A stretch of DNA of 64,000 nt from an uncultured Sphingomonas sp. (lineage in GTDB: Bacteria > Pseudomonadota > Alphaproteobacteria > Sphingomonadales > Sphingomonadaceae): contig NZ_CAJYHX010000002.1 of NCBI RefSeq assembly GCF_913774285.1, positions 33,218 to 97,217 of the forward strand. The letters run 5' to 3'. Below, one piece after another: positions 17,916 to 25,876 of this stretch. A program made the position numbers and the translations under genes. Position 1 is the first letter of the stretch. The number at the start of each line of letters is the position of its first letter. Under the pieces are notes generated by a model, which had not been told where the DNA came from, did no database searches, and worked only from the letters and a program-made list of their open reading frames with translations.

Positions 17916-18042
17916 GAACCCGCGCGCGGCAATTTGGTATACGAACGCTGAACGTGCAGATCCGCGCCGGGATGCAGCTTTGAAGGCTTAGGGGTTTTTA
18001 CGGAGGCTTGGTGGCGCAGGCATCGCCGTGCGCAACAAAAAA

Positions 18043-18062
18043 GCCGGGGTTCGCACCCCGGC
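18043..18062 (-). terminator. Terminator downstream of nusG
   Basis: An 8-bp G/C stem with a TCGC loop is followed on the minus strand by TTTTTT. It lies about 40 bp past the nusG stop, so secE-nusG transcription ends here and does not continue to rplK as in the classic operon. Confidence 0.85.
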
Positions 18063-18103
18063 CTCTTCGTGTTGGCAGTGCACGGGCCGATCGGCCCGGC
18101 GGA

Positions 18104-18643
18104 TCACTTGACCCGTTCGACGTCCTCGAAGCCCAGCTCCAGCGGGGTCGCGCGGCCGAAGATCGAGATCGAGACCTTCACCCGGTTCTTGTCGTAGTCG
18201 AGCTCCTCGACCACGCCCGAGAAGGTGGCGAAGTTGCCGCTGATCACCTTGACCGTGTCGCCAATGTCGAAATCGACCTTCAGCTTGGCCTTGGGCGCCG
18301 CGGTGGCCGCTTCTTCCTTGGTGTTGAGGATGCGGGCGGCTTCGGCCTCGCTGATCGGCTGGGGCTTGCCCGAGCTGCCGAGGAAGCCGGTCACCTTGGG
18401 CGTGTTCTTCACCAGGTGATAGACGTCGTCGTTCATCTCGAGCTTGGCGAGCACGTAGCCGGGGAAGAACTTCCGCTCGGACTGGATCTTCTTGCCGCGG
18501 CGCACTTCGGTGACCGTCTCGGTCGGCACTTCGACGGACTCGACGAGGCGATCGAGGCCCAGGCGGGTGGCGTCGGCCAGGATCTGGTCGCGGACCTTGC
18601 CCTCGAAACCGGAATAGGCGTGAATGATGTACCAGCGCGACAT
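18104..18643 (-). CDS. nusG: Transcription termination/antitermination factor NusG
   Basis: 179 aa, typical length. The NGN domain (about 1-110; WYIIHAYSGFEGKVRDQILA, then the RKFFPGYVLAKLEMND motif) is followed by the KOW domain (about 125-179; GDTVKVISGNFATFSGVVEE). NusG binds RNA polymerase and couples it to ribosomes or Rho. It follows secE by 17 bp. In most bacteria rplK and rplA come next; here a terminator and about 8 kb of other genes intervene. Confidence 0.98.
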   Translation of the reverse strand: MSRWYIIHAYSGFEGKVRDQILADATRLGLDRLVESVEVPTETVTEVRRGKKIQSERKFFPGYVLAKLEMNDDVYHLVKNTPKVTGFLGSSGKPQPISEAEAARILNTKEEAATAAPKAKLKVDFDIGDTVKVISGNFATFSGVVEELDYDKNRVKVSISIFGRATPLELGFEDVERVK

Positions 18644-18660
18644 GGGTGTTGGTCTTTCTC

Positions 18661-18858
18661 TTACTGCGCGAGGCGGAGGAGGGCGTTGACGATCAGGTCG
18701 AACAGCGAGTCGATGCCGAGGAAGAAGCTGCCGAGCAGCGTCGTCATGATCATCACCATCACGCCGGTCATGATCGTCTCGCGGCGGGTCGGCCAGGCGA
18801 TCTTGCGGGTCTCGGTCTGGACCTGCTTCACGAATTCGACGGGGCTGGTCTTCGCCAC
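18661..18858 (-). CDS. secE: Preprotein translocase subunit SecE
   Basis: 65 aa from the GTG at 18858, which has AGGAT eight bases upstream. It has the short one-helix form usual in alphaproteobacteria: an amphipathic segment (EFVKQVQTETRKIAWPTRRE) then one transmembrane helix (about 30-58). SecE is an essential part of the SecYEG channel. A tRNA-Trp gene often precedes secE; here the tRNA-Trp lies 17 kb upstream on the same strand. Confidence 0.95.
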   Translation of the reverse strand: MAKTSPVEFVKQVQTETRKIAWPTRRETIMTGVMVMIMTTLLGSFFLGIDSLFDLIVNALLRLAQ

Positions 18859-19010
18859 TGGGGCTATCCTCGTGTGAAAAATGGCGCTTCGGGCATGGGT
18901 CCGCTGCCCGGTCCTTCCCAGGAACCGGTGCAATCCACCCACGCTTTTGGCTAGGGGGCTGTATCTAGAGGATCGGCGCTAGTTGTGCAAGCGGGGGTTG
19001 GCCCTTCCCG

Positions 19011-19150
19011 ATCCTCCCCTGGAAGGGGAGGGGGACTGCCGCCGAAGGCGGTGGTGGAGGGGTGTCCCGGTTGATGGGGCGTACGCGCTATCAGCGTTGA
19101 CACCCCTCCGTCGCGCTGCGCGCGCCACCTCCCCTTACAGGGGAGGATCG
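19011..19150. repeat. Palindromic repeat element between secE and dedA
   Basis: A 140-bp imperfect inverted repeat whose ends are GATCCTCCCCTG and CAGGGGAGGATC, each arm holding an inner hairpin (for example around GCCGAAGGC). The terminal GATCCTCCCC is shared with the element inside murD (62846-62981), so these are copies of one REP/MITE-like family. It has no coding capacity of its own. Confidence 0.8.
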
Positions 19151-19156
19151 TGATAT

Positions 19157-19786
19157 TTACCGCTGCTTCATGCCCCGCACGCGGTGCCAGATGTAGAACG
19201 CGACCAGCCCGACCAGTACGACGCCGATCAGCGCGTCGGCGCTGTGGAAGGCGGCCTTCATCCGCGGATCGCTGTCCCACTTTTCGCCCAGCGTCATGCC
19301 CACCCAGGCAAGGCCGAAGCACCAGGGCCAGCTGCCGATAAAGGTATAGACGTGGAACGGCACCAGCTTCATCCGCGCGACGCCGGCCGGGAAGGCGATG
19401 AACGAGCGGATCACCGGCAGCAGCCGGCCGATCAGCACCGCGATGCTGCCATAGCGCGCGAAGAAGCGGTCCGCCGCGTCGATCTCGCCCGGGCCGATCA
19501 GCACATATTTGCCCCAGCGCAGCGCCAGCGGCCGGCCGCCGCGCTTGCCGACCTCATAGGCGACGATCGAGCCGAGGTTGCAGCCGATCGCGCCAGCAGT
19601 GGCCGCCAGGTAGAGATCGAACCGGCCGGTCGAGACCAGATAGCCGGCGAACGGCATGATGATCTCCGACGGCAGCGGGATGCACGCGGATTCGATCGCC
19701 ATCAGCACGGCGATGCCGAGATAGCCGCCGCTCGAGATGACCCAGATGGTGAAGGTGGCAAGGATGCCCAGAATCTTTTCGACCAT
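19157..19786 (-). CDS. DedA-family inner-membrane protein
   Basis: 209 aa from the ATG at 19786. An open frame continues much further upstream, but that part is antisense to the GH127 gene and is not real. Family signatures are present: CIPLPSEIIMPFAGYLVS near residue 40 and GRLLPVIRSFIAFPAGVARM near residue 140, with several membrane helices. DedA proteins belong to the VTT group of lipid scramblase-like proteins, with roles in membrane homeostasis, proton-motive-force-dependent functions and resistance to cationic compounds. Confidence 0.9.
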   Translation of the reverse strand: MVEKILGILATFTIWVISSGGYLGIAVLMAIESACIPLPSEIIMPFAGYLVSTGRFDLYLAATAGAIGCNLGSIVAYEVGKRGGRPLALRWGKYVLIGPGEIDAADRFFARYGSIAVLIGRLLPVIRSFIAFPAGVARMKLVPFHVYTFIGSWPWCFGLAWVGMTLGEKWDSDPRMKAAFHSADALIGVVLVGLVAFYIWHRVRGMKQR

Positions 19787-19924
19787 GCGCGCTTGGTTGG
19801 GGCAGGCGGGCGCGTTTGGGAAGCCGCTTTTTTTGCGCGGTGCAGCGAAAGCCGTGCGGGGTTGGCGGCGAGGAACGGCTCTGATAACCCGGAGTAAATC
19901 GACCGAGCGGAGAGGGTATCGGGA

Positions 19925-21862
19925 ATGACGATCGAAACGTCGCGGCGAGGATTTCTCGCCGGCACGGGCAGCGGCGCGGTCGCGATCGGCGGACTGGGCG
20001 TGCCGCTTCCGGCCACAGCGGAGACCGCCCCGGCGCTCGCCGCGACGGCGAAGCTCCAGCCGTTCGACATGGCGGACGTAACGCTGGGCGAGGGGCCCTT
20101 CCTTCACGCCCAGCGCGCGACCGAGGCCTATCTGCTCCGGCTCGAGCCCGATCGGCTGCTCCACCAGTTCCGGGTCAATGCCGGCCTTAGCCCCAAGGCC
20201 CCCGCCTATGGCGGCTGGGAATCCGATCCGCTCTGGGCCGACATCCATTGCCAGGGGCATACGCTCGGCCATTATCTCTCGGCCTGCGCGCTCGCCTTCC
20301 GCTCGACCGCCAAGCCCGAATACAAGAAGCGCATCGACTATATCGCGACCGAACTCGGCGGCTGCCAGGACGCGGCGAAGAGCGGCCTCGTCACCGCCTT
20401 CCCCGATGGCGCGGCAGTGGTCGCGGCGCATCTGCGCGGCGAGAAGATCAGCGGCGTGCCCTGGTATACGCTGCACAAGGTCTATGCGGGCCTGCGCGAC
20501 GGCGCGCTGCTCGCCGACAGCGCCCCCGCCCGCACGACGCTGCTGCGGCTGGCCGATTGGGGCGTGGTGGCGTGCCGGCCGCTGACTGACGCGCAGTTCG
20601 AGGCGATGCTCGAAACCGAGCATGGCGGGATGAACGAGGTCTATGCCGATCTCTACGCGATGACCGGCAAGGCCGACTATCGCACGCTGTCCGAGCGCTT
20701 CTCGCACAAGGCGCTGCTGACCCCGCTCGCCAAGGCGCAGGACCATCTCGACGGGCTCCACGCCAATACCCAGGTGCCGAAGGTGGTCGGCTTCCACCGC
20801 GTCTACGAGACGACCGGCGACGCCAGCTATCGCGACGCCGCGGCCTTCTTCTGGAAGACGGTGGCGGAAACCCGCTCCTTCGCCACCGGCGGGCACGGCG
20901 ACAACGAGCATTTCTTCGCAATGGCGGACTTCGAGAGCCACGTCTTCTCGGCCAAGGGATCGGAGACCTGCTGCCAGCACAACATGCTCAAGCTCACCCG
21001 CAGCCTGTTCCTCCACGAACCGCGCCCCGAATATGCCGACTATTACGAGCGGACGCTGTTCAACGGCATCCTCGCCTCGCAGGACCCGGACAGCGGCATG
21101 GCGACCTATTTCCAGGGCGCGCGGCCGGGCTACATGAAGCTGTACCACACCCCCGAGCACAGCTTCTGGTGCTGCACCGGCACCGGCATGGAAAACCATG
21201 TGAAGTACCGGGATTCGATCTACTTCCACGACGACCGCGTGCTCTATGTGAACCTGTTCCTGCCCTCGACGGTGCGCTGGCGGGAGAAGGGCGCCGAGCT
21301 GGTGCAGGAGACCCGCTTCCCCGAGGAGCCGCGCACCACGCTGCGCTGGAAGCTGGCCCGGCCGACCGATCTCACGCTCAACCTGCGCCACCCGCGCTGG
21401 AGCCGCACCGCCATTGTGCGGGTGAACGGCCAGGTCGCGGCGCGCTCGGTGGCGCCCGGCAGCCGGGTCGAAGTTGCGCGGAGCTGGCGTGACGGCGACA
21501 CGGTGGAACTCCAGCTGGTGATGGAGCCCGGCTTCGAGCGCGCCCCCGCCGCGCCCGACGTGGTTGCGTTCACCTATGGTCCGCTGGTGCTGGCGGGCGC
21601 GCTGGGCCGCCAGGGGCTCGCCCCGGGCGCGGACATCGTCGTCAACGAGCGGGAATATGGCCGGTACAATGACGGGCCGGTGCAGGTGCCGGTGCTCGCG
21701 GGCGATCCGGCCACGCTGGCGGCGGCGATCCGGCCGGGTGCCAAGCCGCTGGAGTTCACCCTCGCCGCAGCCGACGGCGCGCCGGTGCGGCTGATCCCCT
21801 ATCACCGCATCGCGCATGAGCGCTACGCCACCTACTGGAAGCTCGCGCCCGCACGGGCCTGA
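19925..21862 (+). CDS. GH127 glycoside hydrolase (beta-L-arabinofuranosidase type)
   Basis: 645 aa. A twin-arginine signal (TSRRGFLAG) opens the protein, so it is probably exported folded. An alpha/alpha-barrel catalytic domain covers about 45-450, then beta-sandwich domains. The zinc/thiolate site of GH127 is visible: Glu347 and Cys349 in SETCCQHN, and Cys416-Cys417 in FWCCTGTG, very close in position to the residues known in the Bifidobacterium enzyme HypBA1. The family removes beta-L-arabinofuranose from plant hydroxyproline-rich glycoproteins or related glycans. It has no same-strand partner but shares the neighbourhood with GH29 and GH2 genes. Confidence 0.85.
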   Translation: MTIETSRRGFLAGTGSGAVAIGGLGVPLPATAETAPALAATAKLQPFDMADVTLGEGPFLHAQRATEAYLLRLEPDRLLHQFRVNAGLSPKAPAYGGWESDPLWADIHCQGHTLGHYLSACALAFRSTAKPEYKKRIDYIATELGGCQDAAKSGLVTAFPDGAAVVAAHLRGEKISGVPWYTLHKVYAGLRDGALLADSAPARTTLLRLADWGVVACRPLTDAQFEAMLETEHGGMNEVYADLYAMTGKADYRTLSERFSHKALLTPLAKAQDHLDGLHANTQVPKVVGFHRVYETTGDASYRDAAAFFWKTVAETRSFATGGHGDNEHFFAMADFESHVFSAKGSETCCQHNMLKLTRSLFLHEPRPEYADYYERTLFNGILASQDPDSGMATYFQGARPGYMKLYHTPEHSFWCCTGTGMENHVKYRDSIYFHDDRVLYVNLFLPSTVRWREKGAELVQETRFPEEPRTTLRWKLARPTDLTLNLRHPRWSRTAIVRVNGQVAARSVAPGSRVEVARSWRDGDTVELQLVMEPGFERAPAAPDVVAFTYGPLVLAGALGRQGLAPGADIVVNEREYGRYNDGPVQVPVLAGDPATLAAAIRPGAKPLEFTLAAADGAPVRLIPYHRIAHERYATYWKLAPARA

Positions 21863-21913
21863 CGCGGCGACGCGCGCGCCGGGCAGCCTCGGGCCGCCCG
21901 GCGCGGCGCGCGC

Positions 21914-22453
21914 TCAGGCGGTCGCCATCGCGCCGGGCCGGATGCGGCTGCGACGCCGCAACGCGGTACCGGCAAGGCCGAAGCCGGTGATCAGCAGCGC
22001 CCATTGCCCGGGCTCCGGCACCGCGGTGATCCCCAGATAATATGTCACCGTCGTATCCGGGTCTCCGTAAAAGTTGAAATCGGCACCGACCCCATTGTAA
22101 TAGCCGTATTCGACGATGTCGCCGAAGACGTGCGTATAGGGTTGGTTTACCGTCCACTGCACGGAACCGGACCTTGTCGGTGTGTAATATTCGCGGGTAT
22201 CGTCGTAATAGCCGTCGTTGCCGCCGAGATACTCTCCCGTCGCAATATCGAAATAGTTGTAATGAAGTTCGGTGTGGATCGTCACATCGAACGCGACGGG
22301 CGCGCTGAACGCGAAACTCAGCTGATATTTCCCCGGCCCGAACGGGATGGGTACGGAGACATAGTCGAAGCCGGGGACGGTTCCGACATAAGTGGTTGCG
22401 AAGGCCGGCGTCGCGAACACCAGCAGCAGCAGTGCCAAGAGCTTTCTTGCCAT
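21914..22453 (-). CDS. PEPxxWA-CTERM protein
   Basis: 179 aa. A signal peptide (about 1-19) precedes a Tyr/Gly-rich beta domain (YNYFDIATGEYLGGNDGYY). The C terminus is the sorting signal: VPEPGQWALLITGFGLAGTA followed by an Arg cluster. Such proteins are thought to be cut and anchored or released by an exosortase-type system; no exosortase is in this window. The role of the body is unknown. Confidence 0.85.
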   Translation of the reverse strand: MARKLLALLLLVFATPAFATTYVGTVPGFDYVSVPIPFGPGKYQLSFAFSAPVAFDVTIHTELHYNYFDIATGEYLGGNDGYYDDTREYYTPTRSGSVQWTVNQPYTHVFGDIVEYGYYNGVGADFNFYGDPDTTVTYYLGITAVPEPGQWALLITGFGLAGTALRRRSRIRPGAMATA

Positions 22454-22865
22454 GGTTCCCCCTGGGGAAATGCAGGTTGGTCGGGCACGCTCGTGCCGCG
22501 TTCGATCAGTTGGACCCGGATGGCGAGCTTGGGGATTGCGCCTGTATGCACATCGTCGATTCGCTGTTTACCAAAAGTGCGGCGAATCGATGCAGTTGTC
22601 GCTAACTTTGGTGAATCTCGGGACGCTGCGCGATCAAGCGTTCCGCCCGATCCGACTGCCGCCTGCACCGGCGGGGGCAGGTCACCAACAAAAATTTGTC
22701 CGGCTCTGCCGCCCCCTGCGTCTTCCTAGCTGAACGTCGACACGGAGCGTGGCCCGCGCCGCGATCCTCTCGCCCGATTTGAAGAATCTCCAGGTCGCGG
22801 GCGGTCCCTCGCGGCCACTGGACGCATGTAACGCGCAGCCGCTCTGGGACCTGCATGGAGATCGT
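22454..22865. other. Intergenic region between divergent genes
   Basis: About 410 bp between the divergently transcribed PEP-CTERM and NLP genes. No supported gene, RNA or strong repeat was seen; it should hold both promoters. The reading frames that cross it have no ribosome binding site or recognisable product. Confidence 0.5.
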
Positions 22866-23729
22866 ATGACAAAGGGACGTACAACCGCCACCACCCGTCC
22901 TCTTCTGCCCAGGGCGGCGCTGACCGCACTCGTGCTGCTGCCGTTCCAGGCGGCGCACGCGCAGGGCTGGCCGGCCCCCGTCGCGCCGCTGCCCGAACGG
23001 GCCACCGCGCTCGACAAGCGCTTCCAGCCCGCGCTCGATTTCGACACCGACGTCTGCTTCAACGTGCCCGCGGTGAACGCCTCGGGCGCGATCAGCGCCA
23101 AGGCCTCGACCTACGCGACCAAGCCGCCTGCCTCCTGCCGTAACCCCGATTATCTGCGCACCAGCAATGCCTATGTGCGCACCCGCTGCAACAACGGCTA
23201 TTGCGCGCGGGTCTATGCCTATTTCTGGCAGGCGGACTTCTCGCACGCGTACGATTGGGAGACGATCATCGTCTGGACCACCGATGCCGGCGCCAATAGC
23301 AATGTCGTTGGCGTCACCCGCGGCGCGCATGGCAAATGGGAGACGCGCGCCACCAGGGACGGCCAGCTCCGCTTCCAGAGCGATGCGACCGGCAACCAGC
23401 ATGTGAAGATGGTCTATCACTACGAGACGCTGGGCTTCTCGCACCTGTTCCGCTTCTCGAAGACCGATGGCGGGGACGAGCCGCCCGAGAACGGCACCGG
23501 CAGCTGGGTGGTGCAGCCGCTGGTCGGCTGGAACGGCTATCCTTCGCTCGCGGTGCGCAACGCGGTGGCGAACTACGACTTCGGCAGCGGCAATTTCGAG
23601 ATCGGCGATGCGCGCTTTGCCGGGTCGCTGAAGGCGGCGCTCAACACCGGCATCACGCCGGGCTTCAACCCCGACGTCGATGCCGGGGCGGACTCGCCCG
23701 GCTGCCCGGCCGGTTCGACGATCTGCTGA
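22866..23729 (+). CDS. NPP1/NLP-family (necrosis-inducing-like) secreted protein
   Basis: 287 aa from the ATG at 22866 (GGAG five bases upstream), giving a signal peptide that ends at AAHAQ. The NLP fold is suggested by DFDTDVCFNVPAV, the central block WQADFSHAYDWETIIVW, and GAHGKWETR. The usual heptapeptide GHRHDWE reads SHAYDWE here: the His, Asp and Glu that coordinate the metal in plant-toxic NLPs are kept, while Gly, Arg and the second His are changed. NLPs bind sphingolipids of eudicot membranes and lyse them, but many bacterial homologues are non-toxic. The function here is unproven. Confidence 0.8.
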   Translation: MTKGRTTATTRPLLPRAALTALVLLPFQAAHAQGWPAPVAPLPERATALDKRFQPALDFDTDVCFNVPAVNASGAISAKASTYATKPPASCRNPDYLRTSNAYVRTRCNNGYCARVYAYFWQADFSHAYDWETIIVWTTDAGANSNVVGVTRGAHGKWETRATRDGQLRFQSDATGNQHVKMVYHYETLGFSHLFRFSKTDGGDEPPENGTGSWVVQPLVGWNGYPSLAVRNAVANYDFGSGNFEIGDARFAGSLKAALNTGITPGFNPDVDAGADSPGCPAGSTIC

Positions 23730-23791
23730 TCGCCACGGTCCCCGCGTCGGCTTCGGACGGCGCGGGGAATTCCGACATGGGAGTGCAGGAC

Positions 23792-24250
23792 ATGAAGAAA
23801 TTGCCGCTGCTGGTCGCAGGCGCCGCGCTGGGGGCGCTGCTCGCGGGCTCTGCGCTGTTCGGCAGTGCGGGGTCGTCGCCGCCACCGACGGCGCAGGGCG
23901 TTGTCATGATCGCCGTACGGCCGGCCCCGGTCTCACCGGCGGCGGCAGCGGCACCGGTCGCGACGGGTGCTGCACCCGCGCAGGTCGAGGCGCGGGTCCG
24001 CCGCGCCTATTCGCTGCTGCGCGACGTGGCCTTCCGTTGCGACGCGCGCGGATGCGCCGTCACCGCGACGATCCCGCCGCCCACCGACGAGGCGTTCCTC
24101 GCCACCCGGCAGGAGCTGCTGCTCGGCGGGCTGGCGCGCGAAGCGGCGGCGACGGGCTATGCCGCCACCGGCCCGGTGCAGATGGAGGAGATTTCGGAGA
24201 ACCTGTTCCACATCCGCCTCGCGGTCACCCCGGCGCCGCCGCGCGGCTGA
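23792..24250 (+). CDS. Hypothetical exported protein
   Basis: 152 aa from the ATG at 23792 (GGAG eight bases upstream; an in-frame ATG at 23777 is also possible). An N-terminal signal or anchor (MKKLPLLVAGAALGALLAG) is followed by a Pro/Ala-rich spacer and a small domain with two Cys residues (AFRCDARGCAVTATIPPP) that may form a disulfide. It lies 62 bp after the NLP gene on the same strand and may share its transcript. No family was recognised. Confidence 0.6.
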   Translation: MKKLPLLVAGAALGALLAGSALFGSAGSSPPPTAQGVVMIAVRPAPVSPAAAAAPVATGAAPAQVEARVRRAYSLLRDVAFRCDARGCAVTATIPPPTDEAFLATRQELLLGGLAREAAATGYAATGPVQMEEISENLFHIRLAVTPAPPRG

Positions 24251-24373
24251 GCCCTGCGGCCGCCCCGTCTGTGCCGGAGGAGGACAGCCGCCGCGGCGCA
24301 TCCCGCCGCGCCGATTGACGCGTGCGGCCCCCGGTGAATAGCTGGGCCGTACAGATCAACCTGGGGGGCATGA

Positions 24374-25831
24374 ATGATAATCGGCAGGCGCGCATTGCTT
24401 CGCGCGGGGGGCAGTGCGTCCTCCGCCTTCGCACTAGCATTGGCGGGCTGCAGCGGCGGCGGATCCTCGATGCCGGCCCAACCGGCGAACCAGCCGCCGG
24501 CGTTCAGCTCTGCGGCCAGCGCCAGCGTCGCCGAGAACGTCACCGGCCCTGTCTATCAGGCGGTGGCCAGCGATCCGAACGGCGATGCGCTGACCTATGC
24601 GATCGTCGGCGGTGCCGATGCCGCGCGCTTCACCCTCTCCGCGACGGGGCAGCTCGCCTTCGTCGATCCGCCCAATTACGATCTGCCGGCGGATGCGGAC
24701 CGGAACAACGTCTACGAGGTGCAGATCGGCGCCAGCGACGGCAAGGCCTCCACCACCCTCGCCGTGGCGGTGACGGTCACCAATTCCAAGGAAGGCGTGT
24801 ACCTGCACCGGCTGGGCACGGGCTTCACCGACCCGGTGGCGATCGCCTCGAAGGACCCGGCGACGATGCTGGTCGCGGAGAAGGCCGGGGCGATCTACAG
24901 CCTCAACATGGTCACCGGCGTGAAGACGCTGCTGCTGCAGCTGGGCAATGTCGGCCCGGTGGGCGTCGTCGCGATGTCCTACGGGCCGGGGGCCTTCATC
25001 GACGGCAGCTTCTTCGTGATGTACACCACGCAGACCGGCTTTCTCGTCGTCACTCATTTCGCGCGGAACAGCAGCGGCACCTATTATGAGGACGCGGCGC
25101 GGCCGGTGCTTGCGATCAACGCGCCGAACTATGCCGGGGGCGGTGCGCTCATCTACGCGTCCGAAGCGCTCTATGCCGCGATCGGCGACGGCGGCGGCAT
25201 CGGCGATCCCAGCGGCAGCGCGCAGAACGATTCCTCGATGCTGGGCAAGCTGCTGCGCATCGTCACCAACCCCGATCCCTATGCGGGAGCGGCGCCTGCC
25301 CCCTATCTGGTCTCCACCGTGGCCAAGGGGCTGCATCGGCCGCGCGGCGGCATGGGCTATTTCGCGGGCACCGTCTTCGCCGATCGCGGGCAGGACCTCG
25401 CCGAGGAAATCGACCTGCTCCCGCTGAACACCAGCGGCGCCAATTTCGGCTGGCCGTACAAGGAAGGCTCGCGCAGCGTTGCAGGCACGCCGCCGGCCGG
25501 GCTGACCGATCCCGTGCTCGAATATTACCGCACCGGCGGGCTGCGCACGGGCCACGCGATCATCGGCGGGGCGCTGGGGCCGGGCGCGGTGGCGTCGCTG
25601 CGCGACCAGTTCCTGTTCGCCGACGAAAGCGGCGCGATCTTCACGGTCAAGACGAGCGCGATCGCCGCAGGGAAGACGCTGGTCAGCGACGTGTTCGAAC
25701 GTCGCGACGCCGATTTCGCGCCCACCATCGGCACGCTGACGCACCCGGTGGTGCTCTATTATTCGGTCGACGCCCAGCTGTTCCTGGTCGATGCGGGCGG
25801 CGACATTTTCCGCATCGAGGCGGGATCCTGA
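24374..25831 (+). CDS. Lipoprotein with cadherin-like domain and PQQ-type sugar-dehydrogenase beta-propeller
   Basis: 485 aa. A lipoprotein signal with the lipobox ALAGC leads to a cadherin-type repeat (about 45-140; SVAENVTGPVYQAVASDPNG, then DALTYAIVGGADAARF). Residues about 150-480 form a GSDH/sorbosone-dehydrogenase-type six-bladed propeller (GLHRPRGGMGYF, LAEEIDLLPLNTSGANFGWP). Soluble GSDH-family enzymes oxidise aldose sugars with PQQ, but many relatives have no shown activity, and an intact PQQ site cannot be confirmed by eye. It is convergent with the STN TonB receptor. Confidence 0.7.
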   Translation: MIIGRRALLRAGGSASSAFALALAGCSGGGSSMPAQPANQPPAFSSAASASVAENVTGPVYQAVASDPNGDALTYAIVGGADAARFTLSATGQLAFVDPPNYDLPADADRNNVYEVQIGASDGKASTTLAVAVTVTNSKEGVYLHRLGTGFTDPVAIASKDPATMLVAEKAGAIYSLNMVTGVKTLLLQLGNVGPVGVVAMSYGPGAFIDGSFFVMYTTQTGFLVVTHFARNSSGTYYEDAARPVLAINAPNYAGGGALIYASEALYAAIGDGGGIGDPSGSAQNDSSMLGKLLRIVTNPDPYAGAAPAPYLVSTVAKGLHRPRGGMGYFAGTVFADRGQDLAEEIDLLPLNTSGANFGWPYKEGSRSVAGTPPAGLTDPVLEYYRTGGLRTGHAIIGGALGPGAVASLRDQFLFADESGAIFTVKTSAIAAGKTLVSDVFERRDADFAPTIGTLTHPVVLYYSVDAQLFLVDAGGDIFRIEAGS

Positions 25832-25876
25832 CCGTCGCGCCCCGCCCCGGCATGTACCGGGGCGGGGCGGGGTGCC

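Noticed and set aside
19787..21817. Upstream continuation of the DedA frame to 886 codons
   Set aside because: This part lies antisense to the complete GH127 gene and has no membrane or domain features; DedA is complete from 19786.
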